A stretch of DNA of 59,835 nt from an uncultured Pelagibacteraceae bacterium (GTDB lineage: Bacteria > Pseudomonadota > Alphaproteobacteria > Pelagibacterales > Pelagibacteraceae), in contig CACGNF010000003.1 of NCBI GenBank assembly GCA_902574345.1, forward strand, positions 1 through 59,835, read 5' to 3'. Every line of letters begins with the position of its first letter. Within the stretch, counting starts at the first letter, position 1. The translations under genes and the position numbers were made by a program. This document shows, piece by piece, positions 9,498-18,938 of this stretch. The notes beneath the pieces were generated by a model that did no database searches, was not told the origin of the DNA, and worked only from the letters and a program-made list of their open reading frames with translations.

Positions 9498-10279
9498 TTC
9501 CTCTTTTTTTTAATTGACGAAAGTTTTGTTACATTAACTGCAGATATGTTTGATTGTTCATGAAGAATTCCAAGTCGTTTAGCTACCTCAGTATAAGCTG
9601 GTATCAAATCTCCCAAATCTTTTCTAAATCTGTCCTTATCAAGTTTTTTGTCAGTAATTGAGTCCCATAATCTACAAGTATCAGGGCTGATCTCATCTGC
9701 TAAAATAATATTATTTGTTTCGTTTTCACGAGTAAAGCCAAACTCTACTTTAAAATCAACTAGTTTGATTCCAACTCCTCGAAATAAACCTAACAAAAAA
9801 TCATTCAAACGTTTTAAATTTTCATCAATCAAATCAAGCTGAATAGAATTAAGCCAATTGAATGCTAGAATGTGTTCTCTACTTATATTAGGATCACCCA
9901 ATTTATCATCTTTGAGACAATACTCTATTAATGGGTAGTCAAGTACAGTTCCATCTTCGATACCTAATCTTTTTGTCAAAGATCCAGTTGCAATATTTCT
10001 TACAATGAACTCAATAGGAATTATATCAACAAGTTTTACAAGTTGTTCTCTCATATTTAGTCTTTTTACTAAATGATTTTTAATTCCAATTTGATTAAGG
10101 TTTGAAAGTATATGCTCTGAAATTCTATTATTTAGGACACCTTTGCCCTCAATAGTACTTTTTTTCTGATTATTAAATGCTGTTGCATCATCTTTAAAAT
10201 ATTGAATGACTAGATTTTTGTCAGAAGTTGCATAAATAATTTTAGCTTTTCCTTCGTATAGTTTTTTTCCTTTTTTCAT
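9494..10279 (-). CDS. purC: SAICAR synthetase
   Basis: Joins CAIR and aspartate with ATP (phosphoribosylaminoimidazole-succinocarboxamide synthase). The 261 aa protein has LYEGKAKIIYAT near the N-terminus, FKDDATAFN (residues 29-37), the IPIEFIVRNIATGSL core near residue 90, and the catalytic LVDFKVEFGF and ADEISPDTCRLWD segments. A roughly 20-residue Lys-rich tail follows the domain. It overlaps purB upstream by one base and purS downstream by four. Confidence 0.96.
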   Translation of the reverse strand: MKKGKKLYEGKAKIIYATSDKNLVIQYFKDDATAFNNQKKSTIEGKGVLNNRISEHILSNLNQIGIKNHLVKRLNMREQLVKLVDIIPIEFIVRNIATGSLTKRLGIEDGTVLDYPLIEYCLKDDKLGDPNISREHILAFNWLNSIQLDLIDENLKRLNDFLLGLFRGVGIKLVDFKVEFGFTRENETNNIILADEISPDTCRLWDSITDKKLDKDRFRKDLGDLIPAYTEVAKRLGILHEQSNISAVNVTKLSSIKKKRK

Positions 10280-11571
10280 TATTTGATAACTCTTCTGAAA
10301 ATAAAATTGACATTTTTCATATGTTTTGAATAGCTGAATATTGATTTTAATTTCTTTATCGAAATTTTGCTCATTATATATTTATCAGATTGGACTACAT
10401 CAAATAAATTTAAATTTTCAGCAAAACACCTTTTTGAGAAATTTTGAACCATCCTATATGATTTTTCTCTAGTTAATCCAGTTTTTGTAAGTTCAAGCAT
10501 CAACTCTTGTGAAAAAATTAAACCTTTCGTTATGTTCAAATTCTGTAACATTTTTTTTGGATAAACAATCATATTATTTAAAATATTGGTTAATCTTACT
10601 AAAGCAAAATCAATCGTTATATTAGCATCTGGACCAATGTTTCTCTCTACACTTGAATGTGAAATATCTCTTTCGTGCCATAAGGCTATATTTTCAAGAG
10701 CAGGAATTACAGTACTTCTAACCATTCTTGAAAGACCTGTTAAATTTTCACTCAAGATAGGATTTTTTTTATGTGGCATAGCTGATGAACCTTTTTGTTT
10801 TTTTGAAAAAAATTCTTGAAGTTCGTAAACTTCAGTCCTTTGTAAATGTCTGATTTCTGTAGCTACTCTTTCTACAGAGCCCGCGATAATTCCAAGAACC
10901 GAGAAATAAAAAGCATGTCTATCTCTTGGAATAACTTGAGTTGAAATTGGCTCAACTTTTAAACCAAGTTTTTTAGCAACGTGTTTTTCTACATTTGGAT
11001 TTATATTGGCAAATGTTCCAACTGCACCTGAAATAGCACATGTCGAAACCTCATCTATTGCATCGACTAATCTTTTTCTATTTCGTTTAAATTCTGCGTA
11101 AAAAGAAGCAAGTTTTAAACCAAAGGTAATGGGTTCAGCATGTATACCATGACTTCTACCCATGCACGGAGTAAATTTATATTTATTGGCTTGTTTTTTT
11201 AATACTTTTAAAATTTGGTCAATGTCCTTGAGAATTATTCTTCCTGATTGAACTAATTGAATATTGAAACTAGTATCTAAAACATCCGATGATGTCATTC
11301 CTTGGTGAAGGTACCTTGCTTTAATTCCAGCTTTTTCTGTTACAGAAGTTAAAAAAGCTATGACATCGTGTTTAACTTGAGACTCAATTTGATGAATTCT
11401 TTTAACATTAATTCTTGCTTTTTTTCTTACAATTGAAGAAACCCCTTTGGGAATTTGATTTAATTTTTCCATAGCTTGTGCAGCAGCTATCTCTACATCT
11501 AACCAAATTTTGTATTTATTTTCTTCTGACCAAATATCAGTAAGTTCTTTTCTCGAATATCTTTCAATCAT
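10279..11571 (-). CDS. purB: Adenylosuccinate lyase
   Basis: Catalyses two fumarate-releasing steps of AMP synthesis, on SAICAR and on adenylosuccinate. The 430 aa protein has RYSRKELTDIWSEENKY at the N-terminus, HQGMTSSDVLDTSF (about residues 88-101), GRSHGIHAEPITFG with the general acid His near residue 140, and the flexible signature loop GSSAMPHKKNP near residue 261. These are the fumarase/aspartase superfamily marks in the PurB arrangement. It starts 3 bases after map and leads into purC. Confidence 0.97.
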   Translation of the reverse strand: MIERYSRKELTDIWSEENKYKIWLDVEIAAAQAMEKLNQIPKGVSSIVRKKARINVKRIHQIESQVKHDVIAFLTSVTEKAGIKARYLHQGMTSSDVLDTSFNIQLVQSGRIILKDIDQILKVLKKQANKYKFTPCMGRSHGIHAEPITFGLKLASFYAEFKRNRKRLVDAIDEVSTCAISGAVGTFANINPNVEKHVAKKLGLKVEPISTQVIPRDRHAFYFSVLGIIAGSVERVATEIRHLQRTEVYELQEFFSKKQKGSSAMPHKKNPILSENLTGLSRMVRSTVIPALENIALWHERDISHSSVERNIGPDANITIDFALVRLTNILNNMIVYPKKMLQNLNITKGLIFSQELMLELTKTGLTREKSYRMVQNFSKRCFAENLNLFDVVQSDKYIMSKISIKKLKSIFSYSKHMKNVNFIFRRVIK

Positions 11572-11574
11572 TAA

Positions 11575-12348
11575 TTATAAATACGGAGGCTTTGAATAAC
11601 CTTTAGCAGATTCTGTAAAAATTTCATAACCATTTTCTGTTATTCCAACAGTATGTTCAAATTGCGCAGACAAAGATTTATCTTTTGTAACCGCTGTCCA
11701 ACCATCATTAAGCATTTTTGTAGCAAATTTACCTGCATTAATCATAGGTTCAATTGTAAATGTCATTCCTGGTTTTAGTTCCATTCCTGTATTTTTAGTT
11801 CCATAATGTAAAATATTTGGTGACTCATGAAAAGTTGTGCCTATACCATGGCCACAAAAATCCCTGACAACTGAAAAACCTTTTTCTTCTACATATGTTT
11901 GAATTTCATGGCCAATATCTCCAAGTTTTTTTCCAGGTTTTAAAATTTTTATTGCTCTCATCATTGACTCGTGAGTCGTATCTATAAGATTATTTAATTT
12001 GACAGAAGTTTTACCTATACAAAACATCCTACTTGTATCTCCGTAGTGTTCATTAATGATTGCTGTGACATCTACATTGACTGCATCACCTTCTTCTAAA
12101 ATTCTTTCTTCAGAAGGAATTCCATGACAAACAACATGGTTTAATGATGTACATAACGATTTGGTAAAGCCTCTGTAATAAAGTGGGGCAGAGTAACCCC
12201 CATTATCTCTAATAAATTCGTAACCAAGTTTATCAATTTGTGCAGTCGAAATACCTTCTTTTATATTTTCAGTAAGCATGTCTAAGGTCTGAGCAGCAAG
12301 TTTGCCCGCAATTCTCATTTTTTCAAATTTTTCTGAATAACTATTCAT
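11575..12348 (-). CDS. map: Type I methionine aminopeptidase
   Basis: Removes the initiator methionine from nascent proteins. The 257 aa protein shows all five metal ligands of the family: the two Asp in VNVDVTAIINEHYGDTSR, His in GHGIGTTFHESP, Glu in FTIEPMINAG and Glu in QFEHTVGIT. The substrate-recognising His is in SLNHVVCHGIP. It overlaps sfsA upstream by eight bases and is followed after 3 bases by purB. Confidence 0.97.
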   Translation of the reverse strand: MNSYSEKFEKMRIAGKLAAQTLDMLTENIKEGISTAQIDKLGYEFIRDNGGYSAPLYYRGFTKSLCTSLNHVVCHGIPSEERILEEGDAVNVDVTAIINEHYGDTSRMFCIGKTSVKLNNLIDTTHESMMRAIKILKPGKKLGDIGHEIQTYVEEKGFSVVRDFCGHGIGTTFHESPNILHYGTKNTGMELKPGMTFTIEPMINAGKFATKMLNDGWTAVTKDKSLSAQFEHTVGITENGYEIFTESAKGYSKPPYL

Positions 12349-13045
12349 TTATAATCTTTAACTTTTTTTCTATTCTTATTTCTTTTGAATTTAATCTACA
12401 TCTATAAGCAAGAAAATTAACACCAGCTTTTTTCGCAATAAGATAGTTTTTATAATATTCTTCATCAATATCTTTCGCAATTTTAAAATTTTCCATATTT
12501 TGTATCTGAACTAAAAAGATCAAGTATGATTTATATCCTTTTTTTATGGCATCAATAAGGGTAAGAAGATGTTTTGAGCCCCTTGTAGTAATTGCATCAG
12601 GAAATTCAGCAGTTTTTTTCTCTCTAAAAAGAGTTACATTTTTAACTTCGATAAAACTTTTTTGTTTTTTTTTCTCGATTAAAAAATCAAATCTAGTTTC
12701 TTTGTTGTAAAAAACTTCTGACTTAATACTATCATTGTTTTTTAACTCATTTATTAAATTAGCTTTTAGACCATGTTCAACAATTTTATTTGCCATGTGA
12801 GTATTTACACCAACTAAATTATTATTTGCTTTGATCAATTCTAAACCATATTTCAGTTTTCTTTTTGGATTATCATTTTTGAGTAAGTATACTTCATTTC
12901 CTTCATCCAGCAGACCTTTCATTGAGCCTGTATTTGGGCAATGAGCCGTGACAACTTCTTTATTTATTTTTACATCTGCAAAAAAACGTTTATATCTTTT
13001 GATTAATTTGCCTTTTATTAAAGACTTGGTAAATTCCATATTCAA
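12341..13045 (-). CDS. sfsA: Sugar fermentation stimulation protein homologue SfsA
   Basis: SfsA family; in E. coli linked to maltose metabolism by overexpression, with a nuclease-like fold and DNA binding proposed, but the true role is unsettled. The 234 aa protein has LIKGKLIKRYKRFFADV, the AHCPNTGSMKGLLDEGN block (about residues 34-50), ETRFDFLIE, FIEVKNVTL and FPDAITTRGSKHL. It is the first gene of the map-pur operon, so its promoter must lie in the 12-base gap to the divergent CinA-like gene or inside that gene. Start could be Met1 or Met3. Confidence 0.93.
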   Translation of the reverse strand: MNMEFTKSLIKGKLIKRYKRFFADVKINKEVVTAHCPNTGSMKGLLDEGNEVYLLKNDNPKRKLKYGLELIKANNNLVGVNTHMANKIVEHGLKANLINELKNNDSIKSEVFYNKETRFDFLIEKKKQKSFIEVKNVTLFREKKTAEFPDAITTRGSKHLLTLIDAIKKGYKSYLIFLVQIQNMENFKIAKDIDEEYYKNYLIAKKAGVNFLAYRCRLNSKEIRIEKKLKIINE

Positions 13046-13057
13046 ATTATAGATAAT

Positions 13058-13807
13058 ATGAAAAAAAATACAAAAGTTAATGCTGCTATATTAATTATTG
13101 GAAATGAAATTCTCTCAGGCCGAACTCAAGATACAAATACGAGCACTTTAGCTGTTTGGCTGAATTCACTTGGAGTTCAGGTAAATGAAGTAAGAGTAAT
13201 ACCAGATACCAAAAAAACTATAATTGAAAATTTAAATATCTTAAGAAAAAATAATGATTATGTTTTTACAACTGGTGGTATTGGTCCAACACATGATGAT
13301 ATTACCGCTGAGTCTGTTTCAGAAGCTTTTGGATTAAGATATGAAATTCATCCGGAAGCTTTCAAAATTTTAGAAAGTTATTATAAACCAGGAGAATTTA
13401 ATGAAGGCAGACAAAAAATGGTCTGGATGCCACAGAATGCAAAATTAATTTTAAATCCAACAAGTGGGGCACCAGGATTTAGTGTTGAGAATGTGTTTTG
13501 TTTACCAGGTGTTCCATCAATATTGAAATCAATGTTAGGTAGTTTGAAACAAAAAATTGTGGGTGGTGATCCAATACTGAGCCATACAATAAGTTTAAGA
13601 ACTGTAGAAAGTGAAATTGCAAATTCTTTATCAAAAGTTCAAGATCAAAATAAAGATGTTGAAATTGGAAGCTATCCATTTTTTCATGCAGGAAAACTTG
13701 GAGTCTCAATAGTTCTTCGATCTGAGCAGCAATCAAAAATTGATGATTGTAGTGCTCAGATTTTAAATTTTATTAAAGAAAAAAAAATAGAAATTGTAGA
13801 TCGATAA
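13058..13807 (+). CDS. CinA-like molybdopterin-binding domain protein
   Basis: The first 170 or so residues form the MoaB/MoCF-type fold: AAILIIGNEILSGRTQDTN (about residues 9-27), TTGGIGPTHDDIT (about residues 71-83) and the NPTSGAPGFSVENVFCLPGVP stretch (landmark at about residues 132-152). The nicotinamide-nucleotide deamidase domain found at the C-terminus of full CinA is absent, as the protein ends at 249 aa. A role in nucleotide-damage repair (ADP-ribose pyrophosphatase side of CinA) is possible but unproven. It diverges from sfsA by 12 bases and abuts the next gene. Confidence 0.85.
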   Translation: MKKNTKVNAAILIIGNEILSGRTQDTNTSTLAVWLNSLGVQVNEVRVIPDTKKTIIENLNILRKNNDYVFTTGGIGPTHDDITAESVSEAFGLRYEIHPEAFKILESYYKPGEFNEGRQKMVWMPQNAKLILNPTSGAPGFSVENVFCLPGVPSILKSMLGSLKQKIVGGDPILSHTISLRTVESEIANSLSKVQDQNKDVEIGSYPFFHAGKLGVSIVLRSEQQSKIDDCSAQILNFIKEKKIEIVDR

Positions 13808-14215
13808 ATGCTTTATTTTGCATATGGCAGTAACTTGCATCATTTTCAAATGAAAAGAAGATGTAAAGATAGTGTTTTTTTAAGAAAGATAAATTTAAAA
13901 GATTTTAGATTAACCTTTAGAAGTAAATATAGAGCGGCAGACATAGAACCTAAAAAAAACTCAATTGTGCCAGGAGGACTTTTTGAAATATCTAAAAGTG
14001 ATGAAAAAAAACTTGATGTATACGAGGATTTTCCAAATTTATATAAAAAGTATTATTTTTCATATTATGGAAAAAAAGTAATGACCTATACGATGACCAA
14101 AAAAACTCCATTTACATTTCCAACCGAAAGATATTTAAATGTTGTCAAGCGTGGCTATAAAGATTGTAAACTTGACAATAAATATTTAGCAAAAGCATTA
14201 CTTAAGAATTTTTGA
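13808..14215 (+). CDS. Gamma-glutamylcyclotransferase-like protein
   Basis: 135 aa protein of the AIG2/GGCT fold. It begins MLYFAYGSNLHHFQMKRRC, the substrate-binding YGSNL loop, and has LDVYEDFPNLYKKYYF at about residues 73-88, where the Glu after Tyr matches the catalytic position of the family. GGCT enzymes form 5-oxoproline from gamma-glutamyl compounds; the exact substrate here cannot be told. The ATG directly follows the stop codon of the CinA-like gene. Its 3' end overlaps the convergent TPR gene by 14 bases. Confidence 0.8.
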   Translation: MLYFAYGSNLHHFQMKRRCKDSVFLRKINLKDFRLTFRSKYRAADIEPKKNSIVPGGLFEISKSDEKKLDVYEDFPNLYKKYYFSYYGKKVMTYTMTKKTPFTFPTERYLNVVKRGYKDCKLDNKYLAKALLKNF

Positions 14216-15911
14216 TAATCTTATTTTTAAGTTCTTCAAAAATCTCATCTTCAACATTGCTCCAATCATTGAAGTTCTTTTGTTTGAAAATTTTAAGACT
14301 CTTATAGGGACTTATTTTATTAAATTCACCCCATCTCCAATCTGGGTGGAGACTTAACATACCCCAGGTTTCTTTATTCAAGGTTGCTGACAGATGTAAT
14401 AAGGATGTATCACTTGTTATAACCAGATCCAAATTTTTGATTATTGATGTAATTTCGTTTAGTTTGTATTTACCATAATCAACCATATTTAGTGATTTAA
14501 AATCAGCTAAATCTCTATCCCAAATTTCATTTTGCAAACAATAAAAGTTGACATCTAGTGAAAATAATTTTTTTAAAGATTTAAGAGGTATAGATCTGTA
14601 GGGTTCGTTTGCACCATTAAAGCTACCAGACCAAACCAAACCTATATTTAACTTATTTTTAGTAATCTTATTTTTCCATTTAGAATCATTAATTTGATTT
14701 GTTTGTAAAAGATTTTCATTTTCATCAAATTTTTCTTTAAAGAAAAATTTAATTAAGGATCCTAATGCGATTTTAAAATCAAATTTTTTATTTTTGCAAT
14801 CTGAAATTGTTTCAATTGATAAATTTTGAATATCTTTATTAAAAATATTTTGAATGTTACTTTGAACGGCAAAAGTAACATTTTGTGCTATTTTTGTTAA
14901 AGGAATTATATATTTCGAAAATTGTATTGAGTCTCCAATTCCTTGTTCATTAAAAACCACGATAGTTTTTTTATTAATTTCTTCACCAGTCCACTCTTTT
15001 ATATCTCTAAAAAAATCGGTTATTTTTGAATTTCGATACTCATAATATTTCCAACCATCCTCAAAATTTCCTTCATATAATAATTTAAGTCCATAATAAT
15101 TCAAAAATTCTGGTTCATTCATAATTCTTTCTTTTGTTCGAGTTAATAGATTATCAAAATCTTCTTTTTTACCAATGTTAGAATAAAGTATTAGTAGTGT
15201 TATCAAGAATTGAGAGGAATTTATATTGTCATCCAAAATCTTAATTGCATTTTGTATTTCATTTTTAAGTATTAAATATTTGGCTTTGTTGTATTTAAAT
15301 TCTAAAAAATCTTTATCAATATTTTCGGCTTTTTCTAAATAAATATCAGAATTTTCTATATCTCTTAACAAGATATAACTTTTTAGTAAATTATTAATTA
15401 TTATTTTATCTTCACCAAAATTAATTCCTTTAAGAAAAAATTTTTTTGCAGCTTTTGGATTATTTCTCTGGAGATACAAACATCCTATATTGTTATAAGC
15501 TTGTTTTTTATTTTTTCCATCAAGAGAAATATATTTGTTATAATATTCTAAAGTTTCATTCAAATTGTTATTTAATCCATGAGCATAAGCTAATTGATAA
15601 TTATATTCATTGTTTGTTTTATTCAACTCAACAAGTTTCTTGGCATAAAACAAAACTTTGTTATAAAGTTTTTTTTTTAAAAAAAGTGAATAAAGATTTT
15701 TAATTGGATCTTCAAAATTAGGTTTAATTTCAATTGACTTTAAAAGGTTTTTTTCACTTAATTCCAGATCGCCTTTAATTAAATATATTGCACCTTTAAA
15801 ATTTGAAATTATATGTTGATTATTTTTATCGTTGTAATTATTGCACAATTTTAAAGCATTTTCTAAATCATTATCTTTAATCTTTTCAACTATCTCTTTT
15901 AGATCTGACAT
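14202..15911 (-). CDS. TPR-repeat protein with C-terminal glycosyltransferase-like domain
   Basis: The first 260 or so residues of this 569 aa protein are tetratricopeptide-like helical pairs (for example AYNNIGCLYLQRNNPKAAKK). After a linker the C-terminal part has NEQGIGDSIQFSKYI, LNIGLVWSGSFNG (about residue 413), YRSIPLKSLKKL, and LDLVITSDTSLLHLSATLNK then HPDWRWGEF. These match the GT9/GT-B-like half of alphaproteobacterial TPR-glycosyltransferases that may modify cell-surface glycans or proteins; the acceptor is unknown. It is 66 bases downstream of the sugar phosphorylase gene on the same strand and may or may not share its transcript. Confidence 0.75.
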   Translation of the reverse strand: MSDLKEIVEKIKDNDLENALKLCNNYNDKNNQHIISNFKGAIYLIKGDLELSEKNLLKSIEIKPNFEDPIKNLYSLFLKKKLYNKVLFYAKKLVELNKTNNEYNYQLAYAHGLNNNLNETLEYYNKYISLDGKNKKQAYNNIGCLYLQRNNPKAAKKFFLKGINFGEDKIIINNLLKSYILLRDIENSDIYLEKAENIDKDFLEFKYNKAKYLILKNEIQNAIKILDDNINSSQFLITLLILYSNIGKKEDFDNLLTRTKERIMNEPEFLNYYGLKLLYEGNFEDGWKYYEYRNSKITDFFRDIKEWTGEEINKKTIVVFNEQGIGDSIQFSKYIIPLTKIAQNVTFAVQSNIQNIFNKDIQNLSIETISDCKNKKFDFKIALGSLIKFFFKEKFDENENLLQTNQINDSKWKNKITKNKLNIGLVWSGSFNGANEPYRSIPLKSLKKLFSLDVNFYCLQNEIWDRDLADFKSLNMVDYGKYKLNEITSIIKNLDLVITSDTSLLHLSATLNKETWGMLSLHPDWRWGEFNKISPYKSLKIFKQKNFNDWSNVEDEIFEELKNKIIKNS

Positions 15912-15977
15912 TTATAAAATATTTTTTTTATAATTTAATTATATTTAATGATTGAGCGATATAAAATTAAAAATTAA

Positions 15978-17702
15978 CTATTGATTAGATAACCAGATTG
16001 TTTCAAAAGGTTTTAAAACTAAAAATTTTTTATCTTCAATATGAATTTTTGAGGCCATTAAATTCTTCATCTTTTGATTTTTTTTATTGATCTTAATTTT
16101 TTGGATTTTTGAACTTAAATTTGTAATGCATGTTATTGTTTGTTTTTTATCTATACTTACTCTCTTAAAAGCATAGATTTTTTGGCCATAATTTAAATTT
16201 ATTCTTAAGGCATTTGGGTGAAAAGCTTTTTGCTTTCTTCTAATGTTTAGTAAATTACAAATATTTTGATAAAAAATATTTTGTTTTGTTCTCTTATTTT
16301 TCAATTTGCTTGTGATATTTTTTAAATTCCATTTGTATCTATTTACATCTCTATTGTTACCTGTGATAATAAATTTAGCTTCATCATTAGACGTACCAAA
16401 GATAGAGTTAAAATATATACCCGGGATACCCTCAAACGAGACCATTATAGCATGTGCAGAGACATATCTTTCTAAGTAAAATTTACCTTTGGTATCATAA
16501 TCAGATTTTTTTAAAGCATCAAAAACTGTAATATTTGCTTCATACACTTTTTTAGTTTTATTTTGAACTTTTCGGTAAGAAAATTTCGAACCATTTTTTT
16601 TTAGTCTTTTTAAAAAATTATTTAAAATTTTTTTATTAAATAATCCTTCAGTAGGTCTGATTCCAATCCCGTCATGTGATGAAATAAAATTTAAGTAACT
16701 ATTCTCATTTTTTGTATTTGGAAGATTTTTGCTCCACTTATTCAGATACGAGCTATTTTCAAATAAAAAAGCATGAATTAATAATGGTGGTAAAGAAAAG
16801 TTATAAATCCAATTAGCCTCATCATTTTTGCCAAAATAACTTATATTCTCTCTTTCAGGTAAATTTGTTTCTGTAATTATTGTAGTTTTTATATTTAAAA
16901 GATTAATTACAATTCTTAAAAGTTTAATAATTTCATGTGTCTGATTTAAATTAATACACTTAGTTCCATTTTCTTTCCAAAGATATGCAATAGCATCTAA
17001 TCTAAAAATAGTTACACCATTATTTATCAAATGAATCATTATTTTGATGAATTGAATTAGTACATGTGGATTTTTAAAATTTAAATCTATTTGATCGGGG
17101 CTAAAGGTTCGCCAAAGATAATCAGATTTTTTGAAAATTTTTATTTTTTTAAGTAGTTTATGATCTCTCGGTCTAACCACTTTCGATGTATTAAATCTTG
17201 AATTTACTGTTAAAAAATAATCTTTCCCAGGTTCTTTTTTTTTAAGAAAATTTTTAAACCATAAACCTCTTGCTGATGAGTGATTAATAACCACATCCGC
17301 CATAACATCAGTCTTCTTTGAAATATTTTTAATATCTAACCAATTACCAAGTTTATTTTCAACTTTAAAATGATCTTTAACAGCAAAGCCACTATCACTA
17401 CTTGAAGGATAGAAAGGTAAAAAATGAATAGTATTAAAATAATTTTTTAATTTTTTTTGAAAGAAACTTTGAAAGACTTTGATTGATTTCTTTTTTTCTG
17501 AATATACGCTATCTCCATAACAAATTATCAAAGAAGTTTTTTCAGAAATACTTTTTTTCTTTTTAAAATTTTTTTTATTAAAATTTTTGATTATTTGAAT
17601 TATTTCATTTTCAAAATAATCTATATCTTTTTTCGATAAGAAAATTTTATATATATTGTCTAGTTTAGATCTTATAGTTTTCTGATCTTTTTGAGTTAAC
17701 AT
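15978..17702 (-). CDS. GH13 sugar phosphorylase, probably glucosylglycerate phosphorylase
   Basis: 574 aa protein of the sucrose-phosphorylase-like GH13 subfamily. Seen in order: IICYGDSVY, IHFLPFYPSSSDSGFAV (about residues 94-110), DVVINHSS, the nucleophile Asp in FRLDAIAYLW (about residue 233), the acid/base Glu in IITETNLPERENISYFG (about residue 277) and the transition-state Asp in FISSHDGIG. These enzymes split a glucoside with phosphate to glucose 1-phosphate. The E. coli homologue YcjM and related proteins act on glucosylglycerate. Here the ATG overlaps the stop codon of glucosyl-3-phosphoglycerate synthase (TAATG), which favours that substrate over sucrose. Substrate is inferred from context. 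Confidence 0.8.
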   Translation of the reverse strand: MLTQKDQKTIRSKLDNIYKIFLSKKDIDYFENEIIQIIKNFNKKNFKKKKSISEKTSLIICYGDSVYSEKKKSIKVFQSFFQKKLKNYFNTIHFLPFYPSSSDSGFAVKDHFKVENKLGNWLDIKNISKKTDVMADVVINHSSARGLWFKNFLKKKEPGKDYFLTVNSRFNTSKVVRPRDHKLLKKIKIFKKSDYLWRTFSPDQIDLNFKNPHVLIQFIKIMIHLINNGVTIFRLDAIAYLWKENGTKCINLNQTHEIIKLLRIVINLLNIKTTIITETNLPERENISYFGKNDEANWIYNFSLPPLLIHAFLFENSSYLNKWSKNLPNTKNENSYLNFISSHDGIGIRPTEGLFNKKILNNFLKRLKKNGSKFSYRKVQNKTKKVYEANITVFDALKKSDYDTKGKFYLERYVSAHAIMVSFEGIPGIYFNSIFGTSNDEAKFIITGNNRDVNRYKWNLKNITSKLKNKRTKQNIFYQNICNLLNIRRKQKAFHPNALRINLNYGQKIYAFKRVSIDKKQTITCITNLSSKIQKIKINKKNQKMKNLMASKIHIEDKKFLVLKPFETIWLSNQ

Positions 17703-18922
17703 TAATAATATTTTTTATTATCATCATTAACTACTTTTTCAAGTCTTCCAAGAAAATCTGGTATAGCACTTTTTACTCTACTCCATGTGGGTATAAAAGG
17801 GGTATCCATAGGATTTAGAATAAAGGCTTCTCCAGCTTTCATTATATTTATTGCAAATAATTCGACAGCTTTTTCCTCAGTATGAGAATCAAATTTGAGC
17901 CCATTCATAACTGCATCATTTCTATATATATCAATTAAATCTAAGGCAGATCTGTAATAAGTTGCTTTTAATGATCTAAACTTTTCCCTGCTAAAGGTAT
18001 TACCTTGAGTTGCTAATTTTTTGATAAATGTTTTAATGATATCAATGGACATTCTTGAAAGGCCTTTGGTTTCATCATCAATTGATAGTGCCTGATGTTT
18101 GTGATCATAAGTATCAGCTAAATCCACTTGGCAGATATTTTGAGGAGAAAAACTTCTTTGCATTTCAGATAAAATTCCAACTTCAATTCCCCAATCTGAA
18201 GAAATTCTTAATTCAGGTAAAACGTTACGCCTGAATGAAAATTCACCTGCTAGAGGATATTTAAACGATTTCATAAAGTCTAAATAATCACTTTTACCAA
18301 TAGTTTTTTCTAATGCTGTCAGTAACGGAAAAACCAATAATCTTGCAACTCTTCCATTCATTTTTTCATTTGCCACTCTTGGATAATAACCTTTGCAAAA
18401 TTCAAAATTAAAAAGGGGATTTACTACTGGATAAAATAGCTTCGCAAGCATTCTTCTATCATAAGTTTTGATATCACAATCATGCAAAGCAACTGATCGT
18501 GCACTATCCCTCGCAATACACATGCCTATACAATACCAAACATTTCTACCCTTACCGAGTTCACTTGGTGCAAGGTTGTTTTTTTTTAATTCTTGATCAA
18601 GTTTTTTTAAATTTGGACCATCATTCCAAAGAATTGAAAAGGGGGATTTTAGTTTCTTAAAGAATTTCCAAGCTTTTTTAGCTTGTGTTTCATTTGCCTT
18701 ATCTAACCCGATAATTATGTGATCTAAATATTTTGTTTTACTTATTTCCTCAACTATTTTTGGTAGAGCCGTCCCTTCTAATTCAGAATAAAGACATGGT
18801 AAAATTAATTCCATTTTTCTTTGTTTTGAAAATTCTGATAGTTCACTTTCGATGACAGCAGTGGACTTTGTTTTAAAGTCGTGCAAAGTTGAGACTACTC
18901 CATTTTGAGAAAAATCACTCAT
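17702..18922 (-). CDS. gpgS: Glucosyl-3-phosphoglycerate synthase
   Basis: GT81-family retaining glycosyltransferase that moves glucose from a nucleotide sugar to 3-phosphoglycerate, the first step to the osmolyte glucosylglycerate. The 406 aa protein has VSTLHDF near the N-terminus, LILPCLYSELEG (about residues 39-50), ILWNDGPNLKKLD, the nucleotide-sugar loop ELGKGRNVWYC, the metal-binding LHDCDIKTYDRRM (about residues 145-157), FCKGYYPRV, YPLAGEFSFRR and SSDWGIEVGILSE. The match to the bacterial GpgS type is strong along the whole length. Its phosphatase lies 16 bases upstream and the phosphorylase overlaps downstream. Confidence 0.9.
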   Translation of the reverse strand: MSDFSQNGVVSTLHDFKTKSTAVIESELSEFSKQRKMELILPCLYSELEGTALPKIVEEISKTKYLDHIIIGLDKANETQAKKAWKFFKKLKSPFSILWNDGPNLKKLDQELKKNNLAPSELGKGRNVWYCIGMCIARDSARSVALHDCDIKTYDRRMLAKLFYPVVNPLFNFEFCKGYYPRVANEKMNGRVARLLVFPLLTALEKTIGKSDYLDFMKSFKYPLAGEFSFRRNVLPELRISSDWGIEVGILSEMQRSFSPQNICQVDLADTYDHKHQALSIDDETKGLSRMSIDIIKTFIKKLATQGNTFSREKFRSLKATYYRSALDLIDIYRNDAVMNGLKFDSHTEEKAVELFAINIMKAGEAFILNPMDTPFIPTWSRVKSAIPDFLGRLEKVVNDDNKKYY

Positions 18923-18938
18923 GCCGGTTTTTTTAATC

